DNA of 33,427 bases, from positions 1 through 33,427 of the forward strand of contig CALLML010000073.1 of NCBI GenBank assembly GCA_938005705.1. The letters are read 5' to 3'. Under the pieces are notes generated by a model. That model saw nothing but the letters and a program-made list of their open reading frames with translations, ran no database searches and was not told the DNA's origin. This stretch comes from an uncultured bacterium (GTDB lineage: Bacteria; Verrucomicrobiota; Kiritimatiellia; PWTM01). This document shows positions 1 through 7,164 of the stretch, piece after piece; positions within the stretch are counted from its first letter, which is position 1, and every line of letters begins with the position of its first letter. Made by a program: the position numbers and the translations under genes.

Positions 1-153
1 CAGTTCTTCCCCCGGACTTACGACCTGTCGCGGGTGACGGATGAAGAAGTGGAAGCCGCCGTCCGCTTATGGAACCCACGCCCCCGAAAGTGCCTGGACG
101 ATCGAACGCCGGAAGAAGCCCTCAGGGATGAACTGGTTGCACTTCGTGGTTGA
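1..153 (+). CDS. IS30-family transposase, C-terminal fragment
   Basis: The window opens inside a reading frame of 50 codons that ends with TGA at 151-153. Its last residues read NPRPRKCLDDRTPEEAL, the characteristic C-terminal tail of IS30-family DDE transposases; the usual form is NxRPRKxLxxxTPxE. The catalytic DDE core and the N-terminal helix-turn-helix would lie to the left of the window. IS30 elements usually carry the right terminal inverted repeat at or just past the stop codon, so the element probably ends within a few tens of bases of 153. The boundary cannot be fixed without the left end. The frame shows no disruption in the visible part. Confidence 0.85.
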   Translation, partial: QFFPRTYDLSRVTDEEVEAAVRLWNPRPRKCLDDRTPEEALRDELVALRG

Positions 154-186
154 ATTCATAGGGTTGGAAACGATTGGCCGTGGGTC

Positions 187-250
187 TTCCAAGCTTTGGA
201 AAAGGCATGCGTCTGATTCACAGCCACCCTGGTGTTTCCATGCCTTTTTC
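187..250. repeat. Palindromic intergenic repeat, copy 1
   Basis: A near-perfect palindrome TTCCAAGCTTTGGAA lies at 187-201. It can fold as TTCCAA/TTGGAA around a GCT loop. A diverged half-copy, TTTCCATGCCTTTTTC, follows at 235-250. The segments GAAAAGGCATG (199-209) and CATGCCTTTTTC (239-250) are also complementary, so the whole unit can form a larger hairpin. The same core occurs twice at 11996-12042. The repeat sits in the 249-base gap between the IS30 remnant and the Cys-rich small gene. No gene is visible elsewhere in that gap. Confidence 0.7.
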
Positions 251-402
251 GCCGCAAAGGGGCGATGGTCACACGGCCGGCGATTCGGCGCCCCCCCAAC
301 GCACGAGGCGTTGATAAACATGAATGCACCGCGGACGCTGCCCGTGCATCCAGGCGATTTGACGGGTATATTCTTCGATGAATGATGGCACGGAGGCTAC
401 AC

Positions 403-615
403 ATGAAAGCGAAAACCCAGATGGGCGCGAAAAAGACGTTTGATGCGAAAACGGCGAAAACGACCGAGCCGGACACGATTTGTGAACGCTGCGGACGGCC
501 GGGGGCCATCGAGATCGCCGGACGACACATCTGCCTCGCCTGCTATGACATCTGCGGCTCCTGCTGCCTCGAATTCGGCGACGACGACCTGTGGCGCAAA
601 CGCAGCGATCCATAG
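403..615 (+). CDS. Small Cys-rich putative zinc-binding protein
   Basis: This encodes a 70-residue protein. The ATG at 403 is preceded by CGGAGG at 391-396, six bases before the start, so this start is preferred over ATGs further upstream. The N-terminal 23 residues are basic and low in complexity. The rest holds a CxxC pair (C27, C30), a second pair (C44, C47), and a CxxCC cluster (C51, C54, C55). The segment ends with EFGDDDLWRK. Seven cysteines in 29 residues suggest a compact zinc ribbon or other metal site. I do not recognise a named function. No transmembrane segment or signal peptide is visible, so it is probably cytoplasmic. It stands alone between the IS30 remnant and the BPL_N gene. 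Confidence 0.75.
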   Translation: MKAKTQMGAKKTFDAKTAKTTEPDTICERCGRPGAIEIAGRHICLACYDICGSCCLEFGDDDLWRKRSDP

Positions 616-755
616 ACGGTCATCCGCCCTGCGCTTTCCTGACTGGAACAAGCTCGGTAACGGGCACAGGAACAGAGTCAACGCCTTTCATCAGCTCCCG
701 GCCCAATCAATAATCCTCTTGCGCAGGCCGTCCGTTTTTGTTGAACTCCACTGTG

Positions 756-2036
756 ATGCGCGTGTTTCATTTCTTTCGCCTCTTCCCAATCCCCTGGTTC
801 TACGCGTTATTGCTGCTTTCGGCGACTCAGGTTCAAGGGGACTCGCGGCGCGATTCACCGGCGCCCCGGGTGGGGCCGCAGGCCGAATGCCGCATCGAGG
901 ATGGGCGCATTTTCGGACCGTGGCGTCATAGCACGCGGCCATTGGTCGCCTACTACACCGGCCCCCACGCGCAGCGTCATGAGGGATTTATCGAGGTGGC
1001 CCAGCGCGTTGCGACGCTGCTCGGAGGACGCTATCAGGAGATTCATAAGGAAGACGTGTTGCCGTCGGCGGATGACGAAAACGGCGCGCTGCTCTATCCC
1101 GACGGCGCGCCGCGCGTAGCACTGCTGCTGATGCCCGGCGGCAATTCCGCCTACTCCATGGCCGATCTGGCGGGTATCAGCGATCCACTCAACCCGAAGG
1201 CCATGGTCGCCGAGCGGGCCAAGTTCGAGCAGATGCGAAAAAATCCGCAAGCGGCCTTTCAAGCCGGCATGAATTACGCCGGCGTGTGCGGCGGGTTCTT
1301 TGTGGCCACTTCCGGCTACACCGTGCCCGGCGCCTTACACACCGGCTGGGGCCTCTGGCCGGGTCGGGTCAAAAATGTGGGGCCGGGACAACGTCCGCCT
1401 TTTCCGGATGTCGTATTTGACGCGAATGCGTTCGCGCATCCGCTCGTGCGCGCTGCTGGCGGACGTCTCCGTGAAATGTATTACAATGGCGGGCCCATCG
1501 GCGTGGAAGAAAATGTGGCCGATACCGAATACCTCGGCCGCTATCACGGCGGAAACATGCCAGAGCTGGCGAACGACTGGTTCCTGGTTTCCTACAAGCC
1601 CGCCGATCGTCCCATGAGCGGACGCTGTGTGATCGCCACGGGTCATCCAGAGGTCCGTCACCGGGATTTTCTGGCGGCCATGGCCCTGTATGCCGTGGAC
1701 CACGAGATTGAGATACCCTGCCGCCCCCTGAAACCTGGCGACTCCGTCGAGGCGACTTTGGGCGACGATCAATTGCATTTTTATCGCCTCGCCCCGCCCC
1801 GCGGCGCGCGGGTGCGACTGGTGCTGGCAGGACTGAGCGACGCTTGCGATCTGTATGTGCGCCGAGGGTTGCCGCCGACGCCGCGGCGACACGATTACAA
1901 GGCCGTGGCGCCGGGCAAGGACCCCAAACAACTCGTCTTTTTCGCCCCCGACACCGGCCCCTACTTCATCGCCGTACACGGCGCGCACAATCGCCTGAAC
2001 GGTGTCCGGTATACCCTCGCCGTCGGATCGCCGTGA
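756..2036 (+). CDS. Secreted BPL_N (glutamine amidotransferase-like) protein with C-terminal PPC domain
   Basis: This encodes 426 residues from the ATG at 756; a TTG 18 bases upstream is less likely. Residues 1-28 form a signal peptide with a hydrophobic core (WFYALLLLSA), so the protein is exported. Residues 60-315 resemble the BPL_N domain, a class-I glutamine-amidotransferase-like fold named for the N-terminus of eukaryotic biotin protein ligase. MPGGN (127-131) and GVCGGF (176-181) match the oxyanion loop and the nucleophile elbow, with C178 as candidate nucleophile; YYNGGP follows. Residues about 330-425 look like a pre-peptidase C-terminal (PPC) beta-sandwich (DLYVRRG, GPYFIAVHG). The substrate is unknown. 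It lies 159 bases upstream of an MttB-family gene on the same strand. Confidence 0.8.
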   Translation: MRVFHFFRLFPIPWFYALLLLSATQVQGDSRRDSPAPRVGPQAECRIEDGRIFGPWRHSTRPLVAYYTGPHAQRHEGFIEVAQRVATLLGGRYQEIHKEDVLPSADDENGALLYPDGAPRVALLLMPGGNSAYSMADLAGISDPLNPKAMVAERAKFEQMRKNPQAAFQAGMNYAGVCGGFFVATSGYTVPGALHTGWGLWPGRVKNVGPGQRPPFPDVVFDANAFAHPLVRAAGGRLREMYYNGGPIGVEENVADTEYLGRYHGGNMPELANDWFLVSYKPADRPMSGRCVIATGHPEVRHRDFLAAMALYAVDHEIEIPCRPLKPGDSVEATLGDDQLHFYRLAPPRGARVRLVLAGLSDACDLYVRRGLPPTPRRHDYKAVAPGKDPKQLVFFAPDTGPYFIAVHGAHNRLNGVRYTLAVGSP

Positions 2037-2058
2037 GAGCGTCTGTGCCAGGGCGCAG

Positions 2059-2086
2059 AAAGGAACTGCCACCAGGTACCTTTTTT
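2059..2086 (+). terminator. Candidate Rho-independent terminator after the BPL_N gene
   Basis: AAAGGAAC (2059-2066) pairs with GTACCTTT (2076-2083) with one A-A mismatch and a 9-base loop. A run of T continues to 2086. It lies 23 bases past the stop codon of the upstream gene, which is the expected position. The stem is short, so this is only a moderate call. Confidence 0.4.
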
Positions 2087-2195
2087 GCTACTAAGTTCTC
2101 GATATGGTCTTCCCATGCCCGTTGCCCGCGGTGCGAGATGGCTTGCGCCGCACGGAACAAGAAAACATCGAGAACATCCGTTAAAACGATCTACC

Positions 2196-3617
2196 ATGAA
2201 TATAACTCGCCTATCAGACGACAAGATCGAAAGGATCCACCGCGCCTCGATTTCCCTGCTGGATAATCCGGGTGTAAGGATCGAACACGAGGGGATCTGC
2301 GAGCGCCTGAGACGGGCCGGATGTCTGCCCGGCGCCGCATCGAATGTCATCCGCTTCCCGGAACCGCTGGTGATGGAATGCGTCCGGCGGGCGCCGCGTG
2401 AGGTCTGGCTCGCAGATCGGCGCGGCAGCGGATGTCGCCTTGCCGCCGATGCGCCCGCCGCCGTGTGGTCGGCGCCCGGCATGCATCTCTGGCGCCACGG
2501 TGAACACCGGCTCTTTACCAGCCAGGACCTGGCAGACGCAGCCCGACTGCTGGATCAACTGCCCGACGTGGACGGCGTGTTCGGTCTGGCCCTGTCGGAT
2601 TATCCACCGGGAACGGGCGATGTCGTCGGCTTGCGAATCATGGCGGAGAACACCACCAAACATATCCGGGTGCTGTGCTTCACGCCCCGCGGCGCGGAAA
2701 TTTTATGCCGGATGCGCGACACGCTCGGCCCAACGCCTTGGTTCAGCGTCGGGTTCACGGCACACGGCCCGTTACGCTGGACGCGGCTGGCGCTGGAGAT
2801 ATTCGAGAAAACGGCCGGTCACGGCATTCCGGTCTCGATCAACGGCGAACCCATGGCCGGCGTCTCCGCGCCCGTCACCCTCGCGGGCTGCGCGGCGGTG
2901 GGCAATGCGGAAATTCTCGCCGGCCTGGTTGTTAATCAGACGCTCGAACCCGGCCGGCCCTGCATTCACAACCTCGGTCTAGCACATGTATTCGACATGC
3001 GCTCCGCCATCGCGATCACCGGCGCTCCCGAAAACCATTTGCTGGCAGAAATCGGTGCGGGGCTGGCCCGGTTCTATCACTTGCCGTCCGCATCGTGGGT
3101 CTCCACCGAATCCATGAGCTGTGATGAACAGGCCGCTGCGGAAAAGGCGGCGGGTTTCTTCACGCATCTGCGCGCGGGCGTGTCGCTGGTATGGGGCGTC
3201 GGCCAGCTCGAATCGGAATTGACCTTCTCGCCAGCACAGGCCGTCATAGACCAGGAGCTGGTTCGCGCCGCGCGGCATTTTGCGCGCGGTATCCGTGCCA
3301 ACACCGATGACTTGGCCCTCGACGTGGTGCGAGAGGTTGGCATCGCCGGTGATTTTCTTGGCCACGAGCATACCTTCACGCATTTTCGATCCGAGCTGTA
3401 CGAACCGGACCTGCTGTGGCGACGGCGACGTGCTGAGTGGATAACGATGGGCAGCCCCTCGCTCGCGCGCCGCGCCGAAGAACGCGCCGATGAACTCATC
3501 GCCCGACCGCGACTACCCTGCGTGGACGAGTCAGTCAGCCGGGCGCTCCGCGACATCGAGCACGAATTTCTGAAAGTCCACGCCACGGCCGGCGGCGACG
3601 CTCTCAACGGGCGCTGA
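2196..3617 (+). CDS. MttB-family (trimethylamine/betaine-type) corrinoid methyltransferase
   Basis: This encodes 473 residues from the ATG at 2196. The sequence fits the trimethylamine methyltransferase (MttB, COG5598) family: an N-terminal helical part beginning LSDDKIERIHRASISLLDNPG, then a TIM-barrel region with VSINGEPMAGVSAPVTLAGC and GNAEILAGLVVNQ. Members transfer a methyl group from a quaternary or tertiary amine to the cobalt of a corrinoid protein. There is no in-frame amber codon, so this is a non-pyrrolysine homologue like the glycine-betaine enzyme MtgB, not a true MttB. The substrate cannot be assigned. No corrinoid protein or reductive activator is nearby. No strong ribosome site is visible, and a 9-base inverted repeat (2095-2103, 2167-2175) lies in the leader. 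Confidence 0.85.
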   Translation: MNITRLSDDKIERIHRASISLLDNPGVRIEHEGICERLRRAGCLPGAASNVIRFPEPLVMECVRRAPREVWLADRRGSGCRLAADAPAAVWSAPGMHLWRHGEHRLFTSQDLADAARLLDQLPDVDGVFGLALSDYPPGTGDVVGLRIMAENTTKHIRVLCFTPRGAEILCRMRDTLGPTPWFSVGFTAHGPLRWTRLALEIFEKTAGHGIPVSINGEPMAGVSAPVTLAGCAAVGNAEILAGLVVNQTLEPGRPCIHNLGLAHVFDMRSAIAITGAPENHLLAEIGAGLARFYHLPSASWVSTESMSCDEQAAAEKAAGFFTHLRAGVSLVWGVGQLESELTFSPAQAVIDQELVRAARHFARGIRANTDDLALDVVREVGIAGDFLGHEHTFTHFRSELYEPDLLWRRRRAEWITMGSPSLARRAEERADELIARPRLPCVDESVSRALRDIEHEFLKVHATAGGDALNGR

Positions 3618-3843
3618 AGGGGCAGGTTCCCGTCGCGCAACTGCCGAGGCTGCCCGTCCCCGGGCAGGTGCCCGAGGCGCAAGCGAATTCACTTCTGCCG
3701 CCTACCGCCGCAAACGTCGAAAGCTCACGCCGAACCCGGCGAGACCCGCATTTCGGGCAGACCGCGCGATCAGCCTCAGCGCGCGGCACGAGGGCTTCAA
3801 ACCGTTCGCCGCATTTTTCGCACGAATATTCGAACAAGGGCAT
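3604..3843 (-). CDS. FmdB-type zinc ribbon protein
   Basis: This encodes 79 residues starting MPLFEYSCEKCG, the signature of the FmdB/CxxC zinc-ribbon family. C8-C11 and C29-C32 form the four-Cys zinc site, and the spacing is typical. Beyond the family domain there is a tail with four more cysteines (C55, C60, C69, C74), including a repeated GTCP motif. The tail could bind a second metal or carry redox thiols; that is inference. It is the last gene of a minus-strand run behind thioredoxin, 12 bases after the thioredoxin stop, so it is probably co-transcribed. Its 3' end overlaps the 3' end of the convergent methyltransferase gene by 14 bases. Confidence 0.85.
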   Translation of the reverse strand: MPLFEYSCEKCGERFEALVPRAEADRAVCPKCGSRRVRRELSTFAAVGGRSEFACASGTCPGTGSLGSCATGTCPFSAR

Positions 3844-3855
3844 AGGCGATGCCCC

Positions 3856-4173
3856 TCATACCGCCCGGATGGCGGCTTCCAGCTTGGCGGCCGGCTGCAC
3901 GCCGATAAACTGCTGCACCACCTTGCCGTCCTTGAAAAGAATCAGCGTGGGGATGCTCCGGATGCCGTACTGCGCCGCCGTCTCAGGCGCCTCGTCCACG
4001 TTGAGTTTGGCGATGACGGCCTTCCCGGCGACCTTCGGCGCGATCTGTTCCAGAATAGGCGTCTGCATACGACACGGCCCGCACCAGGGCGCCCAGAAAT
4101 CAACGAGCGTCACTCCAGTCTGGATCTGTTGCGCAAAGGCGTCCGCCGTTAGTTCTTTCAGATTCTCCGACAT
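3856..4173 (-). CDS. trxA: Thioredoxin
   Basis: This encodes a 105-residue single-domain cytoplasmic thioredoxin. The active site is WCGPC at residues 30-34 (C31 and C34), preceded by the conserved VDFWAPW strand. The cis-proline is at P75 in RSIPT, followed by LILFKDGK. All hallmark residues of a functional disulfide reductase are present and the length is standard. The ATG is supported by AAAGGAAAC on the coding strand. It lies 87 bases downstream of the DUF6132 gene and just before the FmdB-type gene, in what appears to be an ArsR-regulated operon. A general thioredoxin role is known for the family; a dedicated role in sulfur or thiol stress here is inferred from the regulator. Confidence 0.95.
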   Translation of the reverse strand: MSENLKELTADAFAQQIQTGVTLVDFWAPWCGPCRMQTPILEQIAPKVAGKAVIAKLNVDEAPETAAQYGIRSIPTLILFKDGKVVQQFIGVQPAAKLEAAIRAV

Positions 4174-4260
4174 GTTTGTTTCCTTTCTGTTATGCAGGGG
4201 CGATATCGCCCGCCATAAATCTCCACTTTCTCCTTTTTTGTAGGTATAGCAAATGGATTC

Positions 4261-4434
4261 TCAACGGCCTCCCGCCGCCACCCATGCGCCAAGGGCGCCC
4301 CATAGTATCGTCGCAATCCATGGATTGGATTGCAGCGGGCACGCGCCCGTCCGGCATCCCACGAAGCGGTATAGCGCGTAACCCAATAGCGCTCCGCCGA
4401 ACCCGCCTACTATTGCCCGCAGAATCACATTCAT
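4261..4434 (-). CDS. DUF6132-type small membrane protein
   Basis: This encodes 57 residues. Two hydrophobic helices (about residues 4-24 and 38-54) flank a loop with CRTGACPL (C27, C32), the conserved Cys-x4-Cys-Pro pattern I associate with DUF6132 membrane proteins. The start codon overlaps the stop of the upstream ArsR gene as ATGA (4431-4434), so translation is probably coupled. A longer reading frame running into the ArsR region is only a frame extension. The paired cysteines near the membrane surface and the thioredoxin gene downstream suggest a thiol or sulfur-transport role. No biochemical function can be assigned from sequence. Confidence 0.75.
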   Translation of the reverse strand: MNVILRAIVGGFGGALLGYALYRFVGCRTGACPLQSNPWIATILWGALGAWVAAGGR

Positions 4435-4712
4435 GATTTCCCCGATCCTCTCCGCACACAGTTCAATACAGCGATCGCTCGCCGATCCCCGATCCGATAG
4501 CGCACCTCCCGCCCGCATCGCTCCGCCCGGACCAGCCCCAGCGCGCGCAGGCGAGCCAAATGCCCAGAAACCGCCGCCTGCGGCAGCCTCAGCCGTTCGG
4601 TCAGCGCATGAACGGGAAGGACGCCTTCTCGTCCGATCCATTCGATGATCTTCAGCCGGTCAGGGTGCGCCAGCAGCCTCAAAATCCGCGCCGCGCGCCG
4701 CAGACACGTCAC
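4431..4712 (-). CDS. ArsR/SmtB-family transcriptional regulator
   Basis: This is a winged-helix repressor; the GTG start at 4712 gives 93 residues. The core reads LRLLAHPDRLKIIEWI, then a helix-turn-helix (LPQAAVSGHLARLRALGLV), then the wing REVRYRIG, all typical of the ArsR family. An ATG at 4769 would give 112 residues. It lies between the -35 and -10 elements of a convincing promoter, so the corresponding RNA would lack it; I therefore prefer the GTG. Cysteines lie in TCLRR, ERCGRE and LNCVRR. None obviously matches the standard ArsR metal motif ELCVCD or the BigR/SqrR persulfide pair. It heads the DUF6132-trxA-fmdB run and probably autoregulates it. Confidence 0.85.
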   Translation of the reverse strand: MTCLRRAARILRLLAHPDRLKIIEWIGREGVLPVHALTERLRLPQAAVSGHLARLRALGLVRAERCGREVRYRIGDRRAIAVLNCVRRGSGKS

Positions 4713-4739
4713 CGAGAGACCATTGGATTTTTCATATAT

Positions 4740-4776
4740 CACGCTGTAAATATATATTAAATTTGCCATATGTCAA
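4740..4776 (-). promoter_or_regulatory. Promoter and probable ArsR operator of the redox operon
   Basis: On the minus strand a perfect -35 box TTGACA (4776-4771) is followed by a 16-base spacer and a -10 box TATATT (4754-4749). Around and just downstream of the -10, ATATAT tracts flank TTACAGCGTG, giving an AT-rich imperfect dyad of the kind ArsR-family repressors bind. Transcription would start near 4742, downstream of the ATG at 4769. The boxes are seen directly; operator function is inferred. Confidence 0.6.
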
Positions 4777-4945
4777 GGGCCAGATGTGCGCCGGATGCAT
4801 GCTCGACGAGCAAAATTGGAAAAGCTGCAACCGCCCCGCCGCCCGCTCCGTTCGAACATTCGGATTGTCGGAAAAAATGGCGCGTGGTTTACTGGGAGCG
4901 CTCGGCGGGTCGGATGAACCGCCCGCCAACAGGGAACCTGTACCC

Positions 4946-6004
4946 ATGATTAAACGACGCAATCGGACCTTCATCACCGTCCTAGGGCTGGCGCTGGGCG
5001 CTGTCTGCTCATTCGGCCTCGACATCGGCGACCGGGCGCCCACGCTCAAAGGCGTCAAACAATGGCTGAACGGGCCGGCGGCCGAGCCGGCCGAAGGCGA
5101 CGGCAAAACGGTGTATGTGGTGGAGTTCTGGGCCACCTGGTGCGGGCCGTGCCGCACCACCATCCCGCATTTGAACCAATTGCACAAGAAACTCAAGGAC
5201 CGTGGGGTGGTGATTATCGGAGTGACGACGGAAGACGAGGCAACCGCGCGTCCGTTCATGGAAAAAATGAATATGTCCTATCGCGTCGCGCTCGACACCG
5301 ACCGCACGACGGAAGAGACGTGGATGAAAGACGTCGAGGGCATCCCGCACGCGTTCATTGTGGACCGCGGGGGTCGCGTGATCTGGGCCGGCCATCCGAT
5401 GGACGGCCTCGAACAGACGCTGGACGATGTGCTGGAGGGACGCTTTGACCCCGAAAAATTACGCCGTCAGAGGGCGGACGAGGCCGAGCTTATGAGGGCC
5501 CTTCAGACCGGTGAAATCGCACGCGCCTCCGCGACGCTGGATCGGTTGATCGCCGCCGACTCAAAGAACATGGAACTGGCGCAATTGAAGGCGGGGTTAT
5601 TGTTCCAATCGGGCGATCTGGAGGGGTTGAAGGCGCATTATCAATCCGTGCTGAAGACGTTCCACGATTCCGCGGAAGGGTTGAACGAGCTGGCGTGGAT
5701 GCAAGTGGCCCCCTCGCCAATGCCGCTGGCTGCCCGCGATATGGGTGTGGCCTGGGCGGCAGCCCGCCGCGCGGTTGAGCTTTCCGAGCGCAAAGACGCC
5801 GCCATTCTCGACACCCTGGCGTTGGTGCTCTTCCGGCTGGGACTTCATGACGCGGCCATCGCAACGCAGGAGGAAGCGATCCAGCGCGCCTCGAATGCCG
5901 AGGAGCGCGCCGAACTGACGCACACACTGGAGCACTTCAAGACGTCCCGCGAGATCGCCGCGGAGGCCCGACAGGTATGGAACAAGGAGCAGGGAACCAA
6001 ATGA
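4946..6004 (+). CDS. Exported TlpA-like thioredoxin with TPR-like C-terminal half
   Basis: This encodes 352 residues from the ATG at 4946, preceded by AGGGA (4931-4935). A basic start (MIKRRNR) and hydrophobic segment (FITVLGLALGAVCSFG) form a signal peptide or anchor, so the domain faces the periplasm. Residues about 25-175 are a TlpA/ResA-type thioredoxin fold: FWATWCGPC with the CxxC, GVTTEDE, and a cis-proline in EGIPHAFIVD. The second half is helical, with repeating units (ASATLDRLIAADSKNMELAQ, GLNELAWM, AILDTLALVLFRLGLHDAAI) typical of tetratricopeptide repeats. TlpA proteins reduce disulfides in extracytoplasmic partners; the TPR half would recruit them. The stop overlaps the next start as ATGA, so it heads a four-gene operon. 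Confidence 0.85.
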   Translation: MIKRRNRTFITVLGLALGAVCSFGLDIGDRAPTLKGVKQWLNGPAAEPAEGDGKTVYVVEFWATWCGPCRTTIPHLNQLHKKLKDRGVVIIGVTTEDEATARPFMEKMNMSYRVALDTDRTTEETWMKDVEGIPHAFIVDRGGRVIWAGHPMDGLEQTLDDVLEGRFDPEKLRRQRADEAELMRALQTGEIARASATLDRLIAADSKNMELAQLKAGLLFQSGDLEGLKAHYQSVLKTFHDSAEGLNELAWMQVAPSPMPLAARDMGVAWAAARRAVELSERKDAAILDTLALVLFRLGLHDAAIATQEEAIQRASNAEERAELTHTLEHFKTSREIAAEARQVWNKEQGTK

Positions 6005-7158
6005 AAAGCGTGAAAACGCGACGTATCGGCATCATCATGAACGGCGTCACGGGGCGCATGGGCGCCAACCAGCACCTCGCCCGCTCGATCGTCGCCATTG
6101 TGCGGCAGGGTGGCGTTCGCATCAACGATGACGAAACCATCATGCCCGATCCGTTGCTGGTGGGGCGCAATCCCGCCAAGCTGGAGCGGTTAGCCGCGGA
6201 ACACGGTCTGGACCGCTGGACCACCGATCTCGATGCGGCGCTCGCCGATGCCGATTATCCCGTCTATTTCGACGCCCAGACGACCGACCGGCGCGCGGAA
6301 AGCGTCCGCCGGGCTATCGCCGCCGGCAAACATGTCTATTGCGAAAAACCCACCGCCATGACCACTGCCGATGCGCTCGAACTCTATCACCGGGCGCAGA
6401 AGGCCGGCGTGAAACACGGTGTGGTGCAGGACAAGCTCTGGTTGCCCGGCCTAATGAAATTGCAGGCGCTTCGCGACACGGGATTTTTCGGGAAAATTCT
6501 GTCGGTGCGCGGCGAGTTCGGCTATTGGGTCTTTGAGGGCGACACCGTGCCGCCGCAACGCCCGTCGTGGAACTACCTCCGCGAAAAGGGCGGCGGCATT
6601 ATCACCGATATGCTATGCCACTGGCGCTACGTACTCGACAATCTCTTTGGCCCCGTGCGCGCCGTCTCCTGCCTCGGCGCTACGCATATCGAACAGCGCT
6701 GGGATGAGGCCGGTCACCCTTACCGTTGCACGGCGGATGACAGCGCCTATGCGACCTTCGAAATCGAGGGCGGTATCGTCGCCCATATCAACTCTTCCTG
6801 GTGCGTGCGCGTCCGGCGCGATGATCTCCTGACGCTGCAGGTGGACGGCACCCGCGGTTCGGCCGTTGCCGGCTTGCGGGAATGCTGGATTCAGCCTTAT
6901 GGCGCCACGCCCCGCCCCACGTGGAACCCCGATGTGGATCAGCCGATCCATTTCTTCGACGGCTGGCAGAAGGTGCCGCCCCAACGTCCCTACGACAACG
7001 CGTTCAAGGTGCAATGGGAGCTGTTTCTCCGCCATGTCGCGCTGAACGAACCGTTCCGGTGGACGCTCCTGGAGGGCGCCAAGGGCGTGCAACTCGCCGA
7101 GCTTGGCCTTGAATCGTGGCGACGGCGCGCCTGGGTCGAAGTGCCGGAGCTGGCCTGA
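6001..7158 (+). CDS. Gfo/Idh/MocA-family NAD(P)-dependent oxidoreductase
   Basis: This encodes 385 residues. The start ATG overlaps the upstream stop (ATGA at 6001-6004). The N-terminal Rossmann region begins RIGIIMNGVTGRMGANQHL. The family signature EKP is at 115-117 (HVYCEKPTAMT). It is followed by the C-terminal alpha/beta domain with GEFGYWVFEG, a candidate catalytic region KGGGIITDMLCHWRYVLD, and a conserved HINSSW strand. Members oxidise or reduce sugars, inositols and related polyols using a nucleotide cofactor. The substrate is unknown. The N-terminus has a longer than usual insertion (about residues 30-60) between the glycine loop and the next strand. Close packing with an SDR-like gene suggests joint action on a carbohydrate. 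Confidence 0.9.
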   Translation: MKSVKTRRIGIIMNGVTGRMGANQHLARSIVAIVRQGGVRINDDETIMPDPLLVGRNPAKLERLAAEHGLDRWTTDLDAALADADYPVYFDAQTTDRRAESVRRAIAAGKHVYCEKPTAMTTADALELYHRAQKAGVKHGVVQDKLWLPGLMKLQALRDTGFFGKILSVRGEFGYWVFEGDTVPPQRPSWNYLREKGGGIITDMLCHWRYVLDNLFGPVRAVSCLGATHIEQRWDEAGHPYRCTADDSAYATFEIEGGIVAHINSSWCVRVRRDDLLTLQVDGTRGSAVAGLRECWIQPYGATPRPTWNPDVDQPIHFFDGWQKVPPQRPYDNAFKVQWELFLRHVALNEPFRWTLLEGAKGVQLAELGLESWRRRAWVEVPELA

Positions 7159-7164
7159 TCCGCA

